Assembly (NCBI GenBank): GCA_022702545.1
Contig: JAHRBC010000002.1
Location: 1,984,001-2,048,000 of the forward strand
Reading direction: 5' to 3'
DNA length: 64,000 nt
DNA from: Phycomyces nitens
Lineage: Eukaryota; Mucoromycota; Mucoromycetes; Mucorales; Phycomycetaceae
Shown: positions 39,824 to 51,956 of the stretch, piece by piece
How positions within the stretch are numbered: position 1 is the first letter of the stretch
Layout of the letters: each line of letters opens with the position of its first letter
Notes under the pieces: generated by a model
Told to the model about the DNA's origin: nothing
Database searches by the model: none
What the model saw: only the letters and a program-made list of their open reading frames with translations
Made by a program: the position numbers and the translations under genes

Positions 39824-41141
39824 TCCAATATATATATACATACATATACATAATATATATGTTATATTTTCTTTATTCTTTATTTTTTTTCTTCTTTTTT
39901 CTTCTTCTTTTTCTTTACCCCCTTTTTACCACCTCTTCAATCCCCTTTTTCCATTTCATATACACGCACAAACAACAAATTCCATACAACATATACACAG
40001 CCAAGAGAATAACCTTGTTCATTTTTTAATTTGTATTTTATTATTCCCTTTATCAAATGTCCACAGAACAAGTGGCAAGGAAGTAATAAAGAGAGAAATG
40101 GGCAATCTATGAATGTTTAAAGTATGGCATTTAGACTCTTTAATTGTTAAAAATGTAATGATAATCAATTTGCAGAATCCTGCCATTACACAACAGATTT
40201 GTGGACGGGAATACTAGATTATTAAAAAAAGAATTATTATAATTTTGGCGCAAATCATTATTGTAAAAACAGAAATGGTTGGCGTATATATATATATATT
40301 CTCTGCTTGGACAATAGGAGATCACAAGCATAATCTTTCCAAAGATTGCAACAACAGCAAAACAGAGAGATTGTTTGGAATCTACTTTTGGCTTGAGAAT
40401 CATCAAGTAAAAACAAAAAACAAAAGTCTGGGTACTTTATACGTTTGAATCTGGCTTCTGATTTCACGGTTTGGCGTGTACCCTGAGGCTTGATTTGGCA
40501 TAGTGCCGTCAGGTGTGCTATTTGTGATTCATTATTCTTTTTGGAGAATTGGAGCGAGGCACCTGTCGTCAGGATACCAATGAATGCAGCAATAAAGGAA
40601 TTGAAAAAGGGTATTATAAAAGATTAGGATTCTTAAAAGAGATCTGGACAACCTCTATCTCTCTCTGTCTCTCGGTCGGAAGGAGAGCGGACCTGTGTTT
40701 GGATTTTTAGGTTGCCATGGCACAAGAAAAAAAAAATCGAATCAAAGGCGCCAACGGACAGGCTTCCGAGATGCTTATTGATTGTTAGGTTAGTATGGTG
40801 ATCATATTTGCTAATACTTCTTTAAGGTCCTGAAGCTTCTTTAAAGAATGATGATATTTTGGATTGTTTGTGCTGTGTAGATAAATGATAATAAATATAA
40901 TAAAGAGATACAAAATAAATAAATAAATAAATAAATAGTACAGTAAAAAAGAAAGGGCATATAAAAAGAAAAAAGAACAGTTTTTTGAAATATAAAAATA
41001 TAAACATACAAAAGGAAAGGCGTGAATACAGTCAAGAGGTTCAATAAAAGAGAAAGAATGGAAGTTTACAGGCAGTAAGGAAGGTAAAGGGGGGGCAAAA
41101 TACAAAAAAAGCACTATGTATATATGTAAGGGGTTGCTTGC
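39824..41141. other. Intergenic, about 1.3 kb
   Basis: Region between convergent genes with TTTC-rich and AAAT-repeat tracts (for example 40915-40936). It should hold the two 3' ends. No gene recognised. Confidence 0.55.
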
Positions 41142-42359
41142 TTAGATTGGCATCTGTTCGTACAATTGGGTGATGAACCGGTTGGTCAGGGAAATGGTAT
41201 TGTCTCGGTGGGCAGTGGCAGGCTTTGTACCATTCATCAGTTTGATTACCTGTAGTCATGGTGAATTCCAATCCCCTTTGAGCGGACATTTAAAAAATAA
41301 ACTACAACCACAACTTACTTCGGTCCGTGCCATCGATTGCAACCGTGCGCGCGTCTTTTCGTGTCGCGCTCTTTGGTTCTGGAGCTCGGCCGAGTTGGCC
41401 TGATGTTTGTCCTGGCTCCAGTCCAGCCATGTTTGGTATGCCGCTGCCATTGCCAGTATCTTGTCACTACTGTTTTGGTGCTCAGTAAGGTTTAGCAACC
41501 ATCTGATAACTTACCTTGGAAGTACCTGGCCACTGCTGTAGACAGTCTGGTGGTTCTCGCGGTAGATCTCCAGAGGCAGCCCGGTTGCTGAGCTCTGGGA
41601 ACCTCGCTTTGAAGGGCTAAGGCCACATGCAAATTCCATTGATCCGTTGAGTTCCTGGGACATGATTTGGGACGAAGAGGATGAGGTGGAAGGGGACAAA
41701 TCTCCCAGGGTGGGAGACCCAAATCCGGATATAGAGTTTGACTGATTATTAGCTGATGATCCGTATTGAAGAATGTCGGTTGGGGAGACGAGTTCCCATC
41801 GTTGTGTATCGTTGTCGATGGTCTTGTAAGGAAAGAGGATAAGCTTTGTATCGCCATCCATTGAGTGGGTCTGGATATCAAACACCCAGTCATTGCTGTG
41901 GACAGAGTACAACAGACATCCTTCTAGCCGCTTTCCAAACAGGTCTGTTTCGTCCTGCTGGACTGCCCACTCTTGTTGGGACAATTGATCGACAGGTTTG
42001 GCCGGATAGAGACAGACTTCTGTGTCTTCGATCAAGCGAAGGCGTCCTAATTAATTAATTAATTGATTAATTAATTATACATTCCATTCTGCATAAGAAA
42101 CCTAGAGTTTTTTTTTGGCATTGGGGTTTTTACCTTTACGAATGCTCAGTACCATTCCATTGGACTTGTTGACCAGCATCTTGCCGTTCCATCCCCAGAG
42201 TTCATTGTCATTGTATTTTGGGGGCTGGACAAACACCTGAGCTCGCGCGCTTTCTTCGTCGTTGGGTTCAATGGTTGGGCCAGCCGAGGCAACGTTGCCA
42301 TTCGAGACTGTCCTGATGTAGAACCAGTCTGGATCGTTTCTTGAGAGGGTTGGGACCAT
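41142..42359 (-). CDS. Ricin-B-like beta-trefoil protein
   Basis: Four exons. The start at 42359 gives MVPTLSRNDPDWFYIRTVSN. The first ~170 residues fit a beta-trefoil (ricin B/CBM13-like) fold: ELWGWNGKMLVNKSNGMVLS, RLRLIEDTEVCLYPAK, QEWAVQ, LEGCLLYSVHSNDWVFDI and a QRWELV (QxW) repeat. A Ser-rich linker follows, then a charged coiled-coil-like helix (WSQDKHQANSAELQNQRARH, EKTRARLQSMARTE) and a short conserved end (TNRFITQLYEQMPI) whose frame depends on joining an exon at about 41491 through an AG just before TAGTGAC. No signal peptide, so probably cytosolic. Related trefoil proteins of unknown role are frequent in fungi; binding partner unknown. Confidence 0.7.
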
Positions 42360-42848
42360 GCTTTTTGGAATTGAGCGCTGTCGATGATTTTTGAGTGAAA
42401 TCGAAAGAAGATTAAGGTAAAATGGCTTTGAGCGTTTTAGATTTTATAGCCAAAAAATACAAAAATATTAAAAAAAAATCGTTTACATTTATCTCCCGAT
42501 AGTGTCGCCTTTACGTTTACTAACCAGACCATTATTTCATGGCGAACAATCTCTTGTTTCTTGGGCAGCAAGTGCTTGATTTCAGGATATTAAATATAGA
42601 TTTCGTGTCTTTATATTCAAAAGGCTAAAACATCGTCTAGTATATATATATATAATTATATTTATATGTATATAATGTCTTGAATTCTCGTTAAATTAGC
42701 ATTCGTCCTACACTGCTTGTGTCTGGGTCCCACCTATATATATATCTATACATATATATATATTTTAGTACATATTACCCATCGCCTAGAGTAAAAGATT
42801 GCCATTGATTTACAATGTTCTAGTGCTTGTATACAATAGGATTCTAAA

Positions 42849-42879
<31 letters not shown>

Positions 42880-43253
42880 TATATGTATATATAATACACT
42901 CTTGTCTAAATCTTATTCCTCAAAATATGCTTATAAACCGCCAGGGCTGCACGGTCCTCCTGTTCCTTGTAATCTCTGCTTCTGATTGGTGACAGGCCTT
43001 GAGGATCTCTTGCATATATTGGCTTCCAAAAAGTGCTTGACAATTGCATTTATATGCCTTGTTTTTGAAACAAATGTTTCAATCCTCCCTTGATTCTCTA
43101 GCCGTGCAATTGGCCGAGGAACTTGGTGGCATTGATCACTTGATCCTGGGATTTCACTTTGCAGATTTAAAATGGTAGAAAATAAAGACTGGCTTTTTGT
43201 TTTGCAACAATTCTACATTTCTTTCTTTTACGGCACCCAAACTGCCAATACAC
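42360..43253. other. Divergent intergenic region with a short coding-like stretch
   Basis: Promoter region between two divergent genes, with ATA/TA repeats (42625-42670, 42750-42765, 42847-42892). A 34-codon frame at 43079-43183 (MFQSSLDSLAVQLAEELGGI, then DHLILGFHFADLKW) has coding-like codon use and ends ~70 bases before the next gene start; it may be an upstream ORF. Confidence 0.45.
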
Positions 43254-45478
43254 ATGTCTGTCCCAATCCATAAACCAACCCACTCTGTTCGCATCGGATG
43301 CTACTCAGCCTTTTGGGGCGACTCCCCCGCTGCTGCCCGCCAACTTGTCCAAACCGACGGCCTGCCTCTAAACTACCTTGTCGCAGACTATCTGGCAGGT
43401 GAGGCTGGCTTGAACTTGTTCCAAAAAGACCAAAAAGTCACCCCACTTTTTATCATGACTAGAGATCACCATGGGCATTCTAGCAGCACGCAGACAGCGT
43501 CGGCTGCTCACAACCAGTCCTTCAAAAGCCACTGACTACATTGCAGAGTTCATCGACCTCGTCTTGCATCCTATCCTCCCAAATCTAGTCAGCAATCGAA
43601 CGAGAGTTGTGACCAATGCTGGCGGCCTAGACCCTATACAATGCAAGCATGCCATTGAAGCCCTGCTGGCCAAACTAAACATCAACCTGACCGTGGCTGC
43701 TGTGGTAGGTGACGATGTGCTTGCGACCACCTCTGTTCCCTGTCTTGCATCGGTGCCCATTCAGTCTTTTTCTGCTATTCCCTCGCCCACCACTTTAGAT
43801 GCCGACCGTCTGCCAGCTCCAGAACAGCCGATCGTGTCACTTAATGCCTATCTGGGCGCCAGGGCCATTGCAAGCGCCCTCGACGCCGGCGCTGACATTG
43901 TCGTCACTGGACGCGTCGTAGACTCGGCCTTGGTGGTTGGGCCATTAATACACGAGTATGGTTGGAGTGCGGATCAACCCGACTACCTTGACAAACTAGC
44001 CACCGCCTCCCTTGCCGGTCACATCATCGAGTGCGGTTGTCATGCCACCGGAGGGAACTTTACAGACTGGCGACTGGCAGCTGACTCTCCCTATGGTGGG
44101 TACGCCAACATGGGCTACCCTATTGTCGAATTTGATTCAAATGGAACCTATTTTGTCGTCACAAAGCCTGCAAAGACCGGCGGCCTTGTCACACCTGCCA
44201 CGGTTTCTGAACAGATCCTCTATGAAACACTTGATCCCGCTCTTTATCTCTTGCCTGATGTGATTCTTGACATCCGCCAGGTCACGGTTTCTCAGGTAAG
44301 GCCCGACCGTGTGCTTGTCAGAGGAGCAAAGGGCCGCCCGCCCACTCCCTGGTTAAAGTGTTCGGGTATCTTTATGGACGGCTGGAAGATCAGTGGTGAG
44401 CTCTTGATAGCTGGCCAGGAAGCAAAAGAAAAGGCATTGGCGGTTGGGGAGGCGATTCAACAGAGATCCTTGGATCTCTTTAAGCAACTTGGTATCAAGG
44501 ATTTCAGGGGATTCAATATCGAGGCCCTCGGAAGCGAGCATTTGTTTGGGTGAGTAGTCTAGCTCGTGTTGATCGCTTTTTGACACCACTCTTAGGCCCA
44601 GTGCAAGTTCTAATCCAGCCAGAGAAGTCATGTTGAGATTGACAGCTCACCATGACAACCCAAAGGCCCTCCAGATCTTTGCCATGGAAATGAGCCCTGT
44701 AAGCCAATTTATATATATTTATTTTATGTATTTTATATATTTATAGAGTAATGGGATATCTTTTTTTTTGTATCTAGTCGGCCACTTGCATGGCCCCAGG
44801 AATAACCGGATCTGCCTCTGGACGCCCAAAACCTATACCAAATCTGGTCCATTTTCCATGTCTGATCCCAAAGACTTTTATTACCACAAGCCATGTTGTT
44901 GGCAAAGCGTCTCCTCAATCAGTGACATGGGGTACCTGGGAAGCCAGCCCATTTGAAACTCCTGCAATTCCTGCCACTCCAGACCCGCCTGTTCTGGATA
45001 CAGTCAAGGTCAAGCTAATCGACGTAGCCTATGCCCGAAGTGGAGACAAGGGAAATGTATCTAATATCGGTAAGCAGCAATTGGGTTATATCTATCTATA
45101 TATAAAGAACAAGGCTGAATCGAGACTAGGCATTATTGCCAGAGATCCAAGATTCCTGCCTTTTATCAAGCGGTCGGTCACAGAAGAGGTGATGACAGGG
45201 TACATGAGACACCTCTGCAAAGGATCCGTCACTCGATTTGAATTGCCAGGTCTCCATGCACTCAACTTTGTCCTCACAAACTCACTAGGTAAACCAAAAA
45301 AAAAAAAAAAAAAACTCCCCCTATTTAATTTCAATTACTGATTTCTATTCACAAAGGCGGTGGCGGCCTCAGCTCACTCTCCATCGATCGCCAGGGCAAG
45401 ACATATGCCCAGTTAGTCCTGGACGGTCTAGAGGTACAAGTGCCTCGGTCATTGATAGTCAATGGATCCAAGTTGTAA
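43254..45478 (+). CDS. AtuA-family (DUF1446) acyclic terpene utilisation-like protein
   Basis: About 620 residues in six exons. The N-terminus IGCYSAFWGDSPAAARQLV continues LNYLVADYLAEITMGILAAR once a 58-base intron (from 43401) is removed; this join rebuilds the family signature, so the apparent frameshift is just splicing. Further signatures: VVTNAGGLDPIQCKHAIEAL, GARAIASALDAGADIVVTGR, ECGCHATGGNFTDW, GYPIVEFDSNGTYFVVTKPA and VDVAYARSGDKGNVSNIG-type DVAYARSGDKGNVSNIG near the C-terminus. Bacterial AtuA acts in citronellol/geraniol degradation; many fungal homologues are annotated only as DUF1446. The reaction is not known from sequence. The GSASGRPKP and GGGGL segments fit the C-terminal domain. 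All junctions (for example NIG|IIARDPRF) preserve frame. Confidence 0.88.
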
Positions 45479-45760
45479 AAAAAAAAAAGACCACACTCTG
45501 GTCAGATTTTGGCTCTCTTACTCTTTCCTACTATTGTCTTAATATAATAATTCATTATTTATTGTGAGCATCCTAAATAACATGTAGCAAAAGTATTTCC
45601 TATACCCACACCATCTAACAATAACACCCAATTACAGCCAGGAATACACAACGAGTGCAAAAGGTAAAGTTTCCTATTTCCAAAATATTCTTGCTTCTTC
45701 TTTTTTTTCTTTCTATATATCTTTTGGGGTGTTCTTTTTCTTTTTTTATATACGCTTAAT

Positions 45761-46190
45761 TTACACGGTGGGTTCAGTCGAGAATGCCTTGGCTGCTTCC
45801 TTGGCCCAGGGCTTGGGTCCTTCGGGAACAAGCTTGGCCTAGAGACCAAAATCAAAATAAAGATTAAATACGTGTTTTCAAATTGTTACTTGATGTCTGG
45901 TGTTGGCAATGGGCATTCCCAATCATCATCATCATCATCAAATTATCAATTACCTTGACCAGCAACTTTTCTACAATTTCGGAAGGCTGAGCACCTACAG
46001 TCAACCAATACTTGGTGCGTTCAAAATCCAGGTTGATAAGTTTGTTGCCTGTCTCGTCTGGTAGAGGGTTATAAGTGCCAATCTTCTCCAGGGGCTTGGC
46101 ATTGCGTGCTGAGCGTGAGTTGGCGACTACAATGTGGTAATAGGGAAGGTTACGACGACCATGACGGGCAAGACGAATGCGGACGACCAT
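45761..46190 (-). CDS. MRPS16: Mitochondrial small ribosomal subunit protein bS16m
   Basis: Two exons, 46190-45954 and 45838-45761. The protein starts [20 protein letters not shown] (the bS16 N-terminal signature), then [26 protein letters not shown] and a helix ([20 protein letters not shown]) as in bacterial S16. Exon 2 adds [20 protein letters not shown] plus TEPTV, a C-terminal extension typical of fungal mitochondrial forms. No obvious cleavable presequence, usual for this protein, which starts directly with the folded domain. It binds 15S/12S-type rRNA in the mitochondrial ribosome body. The intron contains a CATCAT run (45925-45940). Confidence 0.93.
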
Positions 46191-46463
46191 GTTGGCTTGT
46201 TCAAAGAGCTTGTTTATCCTCTTTGGCTTGGGCTCCGTTTCAATCGTCTCCTTTGAAAGAGGACTAAGCCATCTGCAAGATTCACTGTCACGATTAGGGT
46301 GAATAAAGAGATTTGAAAAAGGAGCTTGGTGAACTTTATAAAGATGGTTTATTATGGAGTAGGTCTGATGCTCTGTAGATAACCACGGATGATCTTTATC
46401 AATTCTGAACCTCCTTGGCTCAACTACTATATTTTTTTAATATATATATATATATATAAAAGA

Positions 46464-48419
46464 CTAGGTAGACTTTGGTGAGATTTGTTGGCACCAGGTC
46501 TGTATCACGTTAGAGAGATGCATGGAGCGAGGGGACCACCCCGAATAAAACATATGGCGAGAGTTCTGGTGCAGAATATTGCCGTTAATAACCATTGGTT
46601 TATCTGAAATGGGCTTACCGGAAGTGTCATGATGGAACACTCGTTCTTCTCACTGTCCGTCTTGCAGACTACAGACAAGGTGCTTAATAACTGGAAATTA
46701 GTTTTTTAAAAAACAATTACCAGAATCATATTCTTGCTTGAATTTCTGGCAAATAAGCGAGTCAACCAGAGTGTCTCGGCCACAGGACACAATCAAGAAC
46801 TTTGGCAGCGCATTGGCTTCTTTAGCCGACTTGATCTTTTCGAGTGGGTTGTATTCTTTGATAAACTCTGGGTTGGGTGCCTTTGTGCTCAGACCCTTGT
46901 TGATAAATATGTTTGTGAGATGGGGATTGCTCTCGAGGTCCATAACACCACTGAGTGAAATGACGCCCTTTATAGATGTATCGACGTTTTCGAATCCTAA
47001 GACAGAGTGTGTTCATTTATCCCAGACATAAATGTTGATTTGAAAATGTCAACTTACCTGGCTGATATCTTGGATCGTTTGGTGTCAATGCAACCAGGGC
47101 AGCAAGATGTCCACCAGTTGAATCACCTAGAGAGTCCAGAATGAGATTGATACGAGAACCATTCAACGTTTTGTTGGTTATTCACAATAGATGGCTCTAA
47201 ACCAAGACTTACCTTGCAACACAATCGATTCTGGATCACCACCAAAAAGATGAATAGATTCCTTTATCCACCGGATTGCGCGCTTGACGTCCTGGATCTG
47301 GTGAGAATAAAGAGACCTTGCCGAGGTTCGATAGCCAACATTCACAACCACCTAAACAACATAAGTTGGCTGATTGGGCAAGTAACCCTAACCTACCCAG
47401 TTTTCATGTACAACAAGATCCTTTTCATGGGGAAAAAACAAATTGCTTGTTTCATGCTGCCACCCAACACCATGCAAACTAATCTAAACCAGAGTGTCAA
47501 TATTTACCAGGTTGACCAATTGTTGACCTTCTTTTATTTACCAGTACTGGGAAAAGTTCAGTTCGCTTTTCTCGGCGTGTGTAAATGTCCAGGACCATCT
47601 TGCGGGCCTCTTTGAAATTCTGGGATATCTCAAACGCCTCCCTTAGTTCTTCGTTGGTTGCATAGGTGACTATCAAACACACACACACCGCAGGTTAGGG
47701 TGCAAATGTTGGCCCAGGTCCCAGACTTACTCGAAGGATAGACCATTGTGTTGGATGATGTCCACAGGGGGTTTATGAGTTTGTTCATGTAGTTGGCACT
47801 AGGAAATTAATGTGGCATCAATGTAAATCCTTACCATTACCCCTACCACTACCCCTAATTCTGCCTATCCACATCCATGTATCTCTTTTTTTATTATTAT
47901 TTAGAATCCCTGCAGGGACACCTATTTCCTGCTGTTTTGATCATTACCTCGTGAAAGCCATGTAAGGATTGGTGTTTTTGCCCACCAGCGTGCTTACTTC
48001 ACCCTTTAACGTAGCTTCCTCCATAAATCCTTGATAAAACAGAAACATGAGGGCCAGAATTATCCCACAGTCAACGAGCTGGATCGGACAAATGCGCGAG
48101 TCTGGGATTGTGCAAAAGACAAAAAACAAATGGGTGGTAAATCCTACTTTAGAGCAATCCAGGTAAATGACTTACAGAACCCAAGGTATCGAAATGAAAT
48201 CAACAAGGCAGTCTTCAAGGTCATGATATGTAGAGAGTATTCAGCTATTAGTGAGCTAATCATCTCCACCGGCAGGGCATAGTCTCTATAGAGAGAATGT
48301 CTGCCAAAAAGAGTTTGACAAGAGCGTTTGCTGATGGCCAGACCAATAAAGAGTGTCAAGGACCCAACCGAAAAGTTATAGGCAGATACGAGAGCAGCTA
48401 CAAGCAATGTGCCAATCAT
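46464..48419 (-). pseudogene. Alpha/beta hydrolase (HSL/esterase type) with a late in-frame stop
   Basis: Start at 48419 gives a hydrophobic N-terminus (MIGTLLVAALVSAYNFSVGS), likely a membrane anchor, then exons giving ANYMNKLINPLWTSSNTMVY and ITYATNEELREAFEIS. The catalytic domain shows HGVGW (oxyanion region; family HGGGW), DVKRAIRWIKESIHLFGGDP, the nucleophile GDSTGGH (family GDSAGGH) and the acid in SCGRDTLVDS. After DSG and an intron, the frame reads VIKHLVCSLQDGQ, a TGA, then EERVFHHDTSGKPISDKPMV and on to QISPKST at 46464. Coding-like sequence on both sides of the TGA in the same frame suggests a nonsense change (perhaps GGA to TGA) just before the likely catalytic His. If not a sequencing error or unseen intron, the enzyme is truncated and probably inactive. 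Expected role: ester hydrolysis of lipids; substrate unknown. Confidence 0.65.
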
Positions 48420-50077
48420 GATGATAATTTGTGATTGAAAAAGGATAAAAAGACCAAAAAAAAAGGAATCCTTTTTATGTAGACAGAGTCATGAAAAGAG
48501 TCGATATACTTGTTATTCAAAGCTGTGACGTATAAAGCAAGAAAGATATATATATATATTGATGGATCACTGCGCTGCATAGTACAGTACATGACAGACC
48601 AAATGCAATTCAAGCAGCATTGGCTCAATCTGCCTAATAACATTTGAGCCACCCCTGACAAGACGTATATATCCAGAAGAGGACTTGTTTGTTTGCAAAA
48701 AAGAAAAAAGACACTTGCTCTTTGTATTAGGTGTGCATATTGCAAAAAATCCTTCTCAACCCAATATTTAATGTAATCCATGTCTCTACTGTCAATGAAG
48801 AATAAATAATAATTATTAAAAAAAAGATCGCCTTCATACATTACACCCAATCGTCTTTTTAGAGACCAAACTGTTATGGATAGTGCGTGTAACAAGAGTT
48901 GACCTACAAAAACCCACCTTGATTTCTTCCACTCATTAAACATCCAACCCTTTTATTATTAATCGTGTGGCTTGTGTTTCAGAGATTTGTCATGGAAAAT
49001 CCCTAACTGATTGATATTTGTACTATCTCAGGTGCCAAGTAATCCATAAAAACGGCAACGCCTGCAATTGAGTATATTGATGCAAGGTATTGGCCATCTT
49101 GGGGGTGAAATCGGATAAGATGAGTTAAATTGTCAATAGGATATATAGATCCTCAATTGATAAACTATTAGCGTCTGAAGATTGCCTGGGATAATCCCAT
49201 TAGTTTTAGCTGCTTTTCATAAGAATATTTTATGAAATGCACTATTGTGTTACATTTAAAAAGAGAAATCATTGCAAGGAATTGAAACCAGAATAAAACA
49301 TGATGTTTCCATGGACGTGTTGAAAGATATGCTTTTTATCGTCGAGAGGGCCAATATTTCCTTTTTTTTTATATTGGTGATGATAATGGCAAGGTATATG
49401 AATGTAGCGTCGGGTTTCCTCGTATGAGTAAATGGGAAATTACTTGAAAAATTGGTTCTATAAGCTGTTTCTTTTCTTTTTTCTTTTGCTCTTCTTTTTC
49501 TCTGCCTTTCTTCTTGCTCTTCTTTATTTTCTGCCATAAATCACCAGATTCTCGGTAACCATGGCCACATGAAAAATGCTTTATGGGTATTGTATACTGG
49601 AGACAGCTCCAAGTTGAATTCCTTTGCAAATGGCCTGTACTACTTGTGTGATACCAAAATGAACTAGAGCCAGAAAAAGAAAAAATGTAGTTGATAATCA
49701 CAGGCAAATATGTGTCAGAATAATCAGAACTTTGTGGCGAGTGCAGCTGACAAAGATGTAAAGAATAAATCGCAGTAAATTACCAAGAGGAGTACACTCG
49801 CACGAGCCATTAATGATAGAATTATAACATATTCAGTGTTACGTCACGAAATAGACTGAGCGATAAATAGGTGAGACATGAACATGCATTGGCATGTGTT
49901 TAGTTATACAGAAATATAATATAAAATAAATAATAAATATAATGTAAATAATATAAATATATAAATATATCCATATATATACATAATATTTCTCGGTCAA
50001 TCCTCTCAAACTCACATCCTTTTTCTTTCCTATTCACTCATTCAACCCACAAAAAACCAACCACGCCTCCATTTGAA
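48420..50077. other. Intergenic, about 1.65 kb
   Basis: Divergent region between the hydrolase and DGAT2. A 175-codon frame on the minus strand (48416-48943) has poor composition and no motif and is treated as chance. AT-rich tracts near 49915-49990 precede the DGAT2 start. Confidence 0.5.
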
Positions 50078-51507
50078 ATGGATAACCAAACACTCATTAG
50101 CTCCACAGTGAGCCCAACTCTTGACGAGAAACCAGCTATTGTAGAAACACCAGCCATTCCTGCACAAAAGACCTTTAATGAAAAAGAAATCCTGAAAGAG
50201 AACTCTAAACTCTCAACCCAAGACGACAAACACATTCACTGGGCACCTCTTGGTGTGCCACTCGAAAGAAGAATACAGATGCTCACAATGATCATATGGA
50301 GTTGCATGATTCCAATTTGCCTAGGCATATTCATCTATGCCGCATGCTTCCCTGCTATCTGGCCAATTCTTATTGCCTATCTGACATTCATCTACTTTGA
50401 CAAGGCTCCCGAGCAAGGCGGCAGAAAGTTTGACGTGATGAGATATCTCGCTGTCTGGCGCTACTTTGCTGGATATTTCCCTGCAAAACTAGTCAAAGTA
50501 AGTTTCTCTTGGCACAAGTGATTCTTGTGTAATCTAGCGTCCCTCCGAACCCCTACAAACAGAAGAAAAATGGGAATAGTTATTGGTGGGGCATATATTT
50601 TTTGGTTGGGTACTAATCGACCGTTATAGGAACATGACTTGGACCCAACAAAAAACTACATCTTTGGCTACCACCCTCACGGCATCATCTCCATGGGCGC
50701 TCTTTGCAACTTTGGAACCGAGGCTACAGGATTTAGCAAGACCTTCCCCGGAATTGTGCCTTCTCTATTGACCCTTAGCTCCAACTTCCGTATCCCAATC
50801 TACCGTGATATTATCATGAGTCTTGGTCTGGCCTCCGTGTCTCGTAAATCGTGCGAATACATCTTATCTTCGGGTCCTGGTCGTTCTATTGTGATTGTGA
50901 TTGGTGGCGCTACTGAATCATTGGCAGCTCGGCCTGGAATTAACGACCTTGTCTTGAAGCGCCGTCTGGGCTTTGTGCGAATTGCAATTAAGCAGCAGGC
51001 TCGCTTGGTTCCTGTGTTCTCATTTGGTGAAAACGACCTGTTTGATCAATTGGATAACTCAAAGGGCTCTCCTGTCTGGAAGTTCCAAAAGAAAATGCAG
51101 GCTCTTCTCGGCTTTACTCTGCCATTGTTCCATGCTCGTGGCATCTTCAACTGTAAGTTTAAATAATTAACGTGGGCTTGAGTAACATATCTGACTCGCA
51201 ATTATTATTATTTTATATTTAAAAATCATATTAGACGACGTTGGACTGATGCCGTTCCGACACCCTGTGGTTACAGTTGGTAAGTTTTGTTTAAGGTGAA
51301 AAGGATAAGAGAGAAGATGGACTAACAATAATTCCAGTCGGAAAGCCTGTCAATGTCCCCGAGCTTGAAGAGGGTCAGATTGAACCTACCCAGGAACAAT
51401 TGGAAGCAGTCCAGAAAGAATACATTGATGAACTGATGGCCATCTACAATAAATACAAGGATGTATATGCCAAAGACCGTAAGCGGGATCTTTGCATTAT
51501 CGATTAA
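50078..51507 (+). CDS. DGA1: Diacylglycerol O-acyltransferase type 2 (DGAT2)
   Basis: Makes triacylglycerol from diacylglycerol and acyl-CoA at the ER and lipid droplets. Exon 1 (50078-50496) encodes a hydrophilic N-terminus then two adjacent membrane segments (MLTMIIWSCMIPICLGIFIY, then AACFPAIWPILIAYLTFIYF). The second exon starts EHDLDPTKNYIFGYHPHGII and contains the catalytic YHPHG box, followed by RIPIYRDIIMSLG, GGATESLAARPG (acyltransferase motif, close to the canonical GGAxEAL) and a two-intron end with GLMPFRHPVVTVVGKPVNVP, the conserved R-x-P-x-x-x-V-V-G-x-P-x-x-V-P block. C-terminus YIDELMAIYNKYKDVYAKDR matches the family. Length ~390 residues, normal. Confidence 0.95.
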
Positions 51508-51956
51508 ATCCTCCTCCCCCAAAAAAGCTTTCTTCTTTTTTCCCTTCCCATTCTTCACTGGCCTTGGCCTCCATTTTGCATATCATTTTTAAATAAAGCA
51601 TTTTCGAGTATGTTCAGTTTTATAGCCATCTATCTATATCTATATATAAATCAATACTCAAATTTCTCTGCTGTCAACTTCAATTGATAATTCAACATGC
51701 CACACCTATTATTATCCACATGTCTGGCAAGTCCAGCATTTAAACACACCACTTTTGTATAACAGTCGGCAATCACGTCCTTTACCAAACATATCCACCG
51801 AGTTATTTATGAAATATTTTTTATTGTAAATATTTATATACGTTACATACTGATAGCATCACAGACAAGGATTAAATTTAAAAGTAAGAAAAAAATAGAT
51901 AGAAAAGGGTAGTTGGGGATGGCATTATGCTTGGCTGAATTCCCTTGATAGCCACA
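51508..51956. other. Short intergenic between convergent genes
   Basis: 3' ends of DGAT2 and the ADP1-like gene. No gene seen; TA-rich. Confidence 0.5.

Noticed and set aside
43381..43475. Apparent frameshift in the AtuA-like gene
   Set aside because: A GT-AG intron (starting after CTGGCAG) restores the conserved DYLAEITMGIL segment, so the gene is intact.
48416..48943. 175-codon minus-strand frame
   Set aside because: Hydrophobic/AT-rich, no motif, begins upstream of the hydrolase and overlaps its start; most likely chance.
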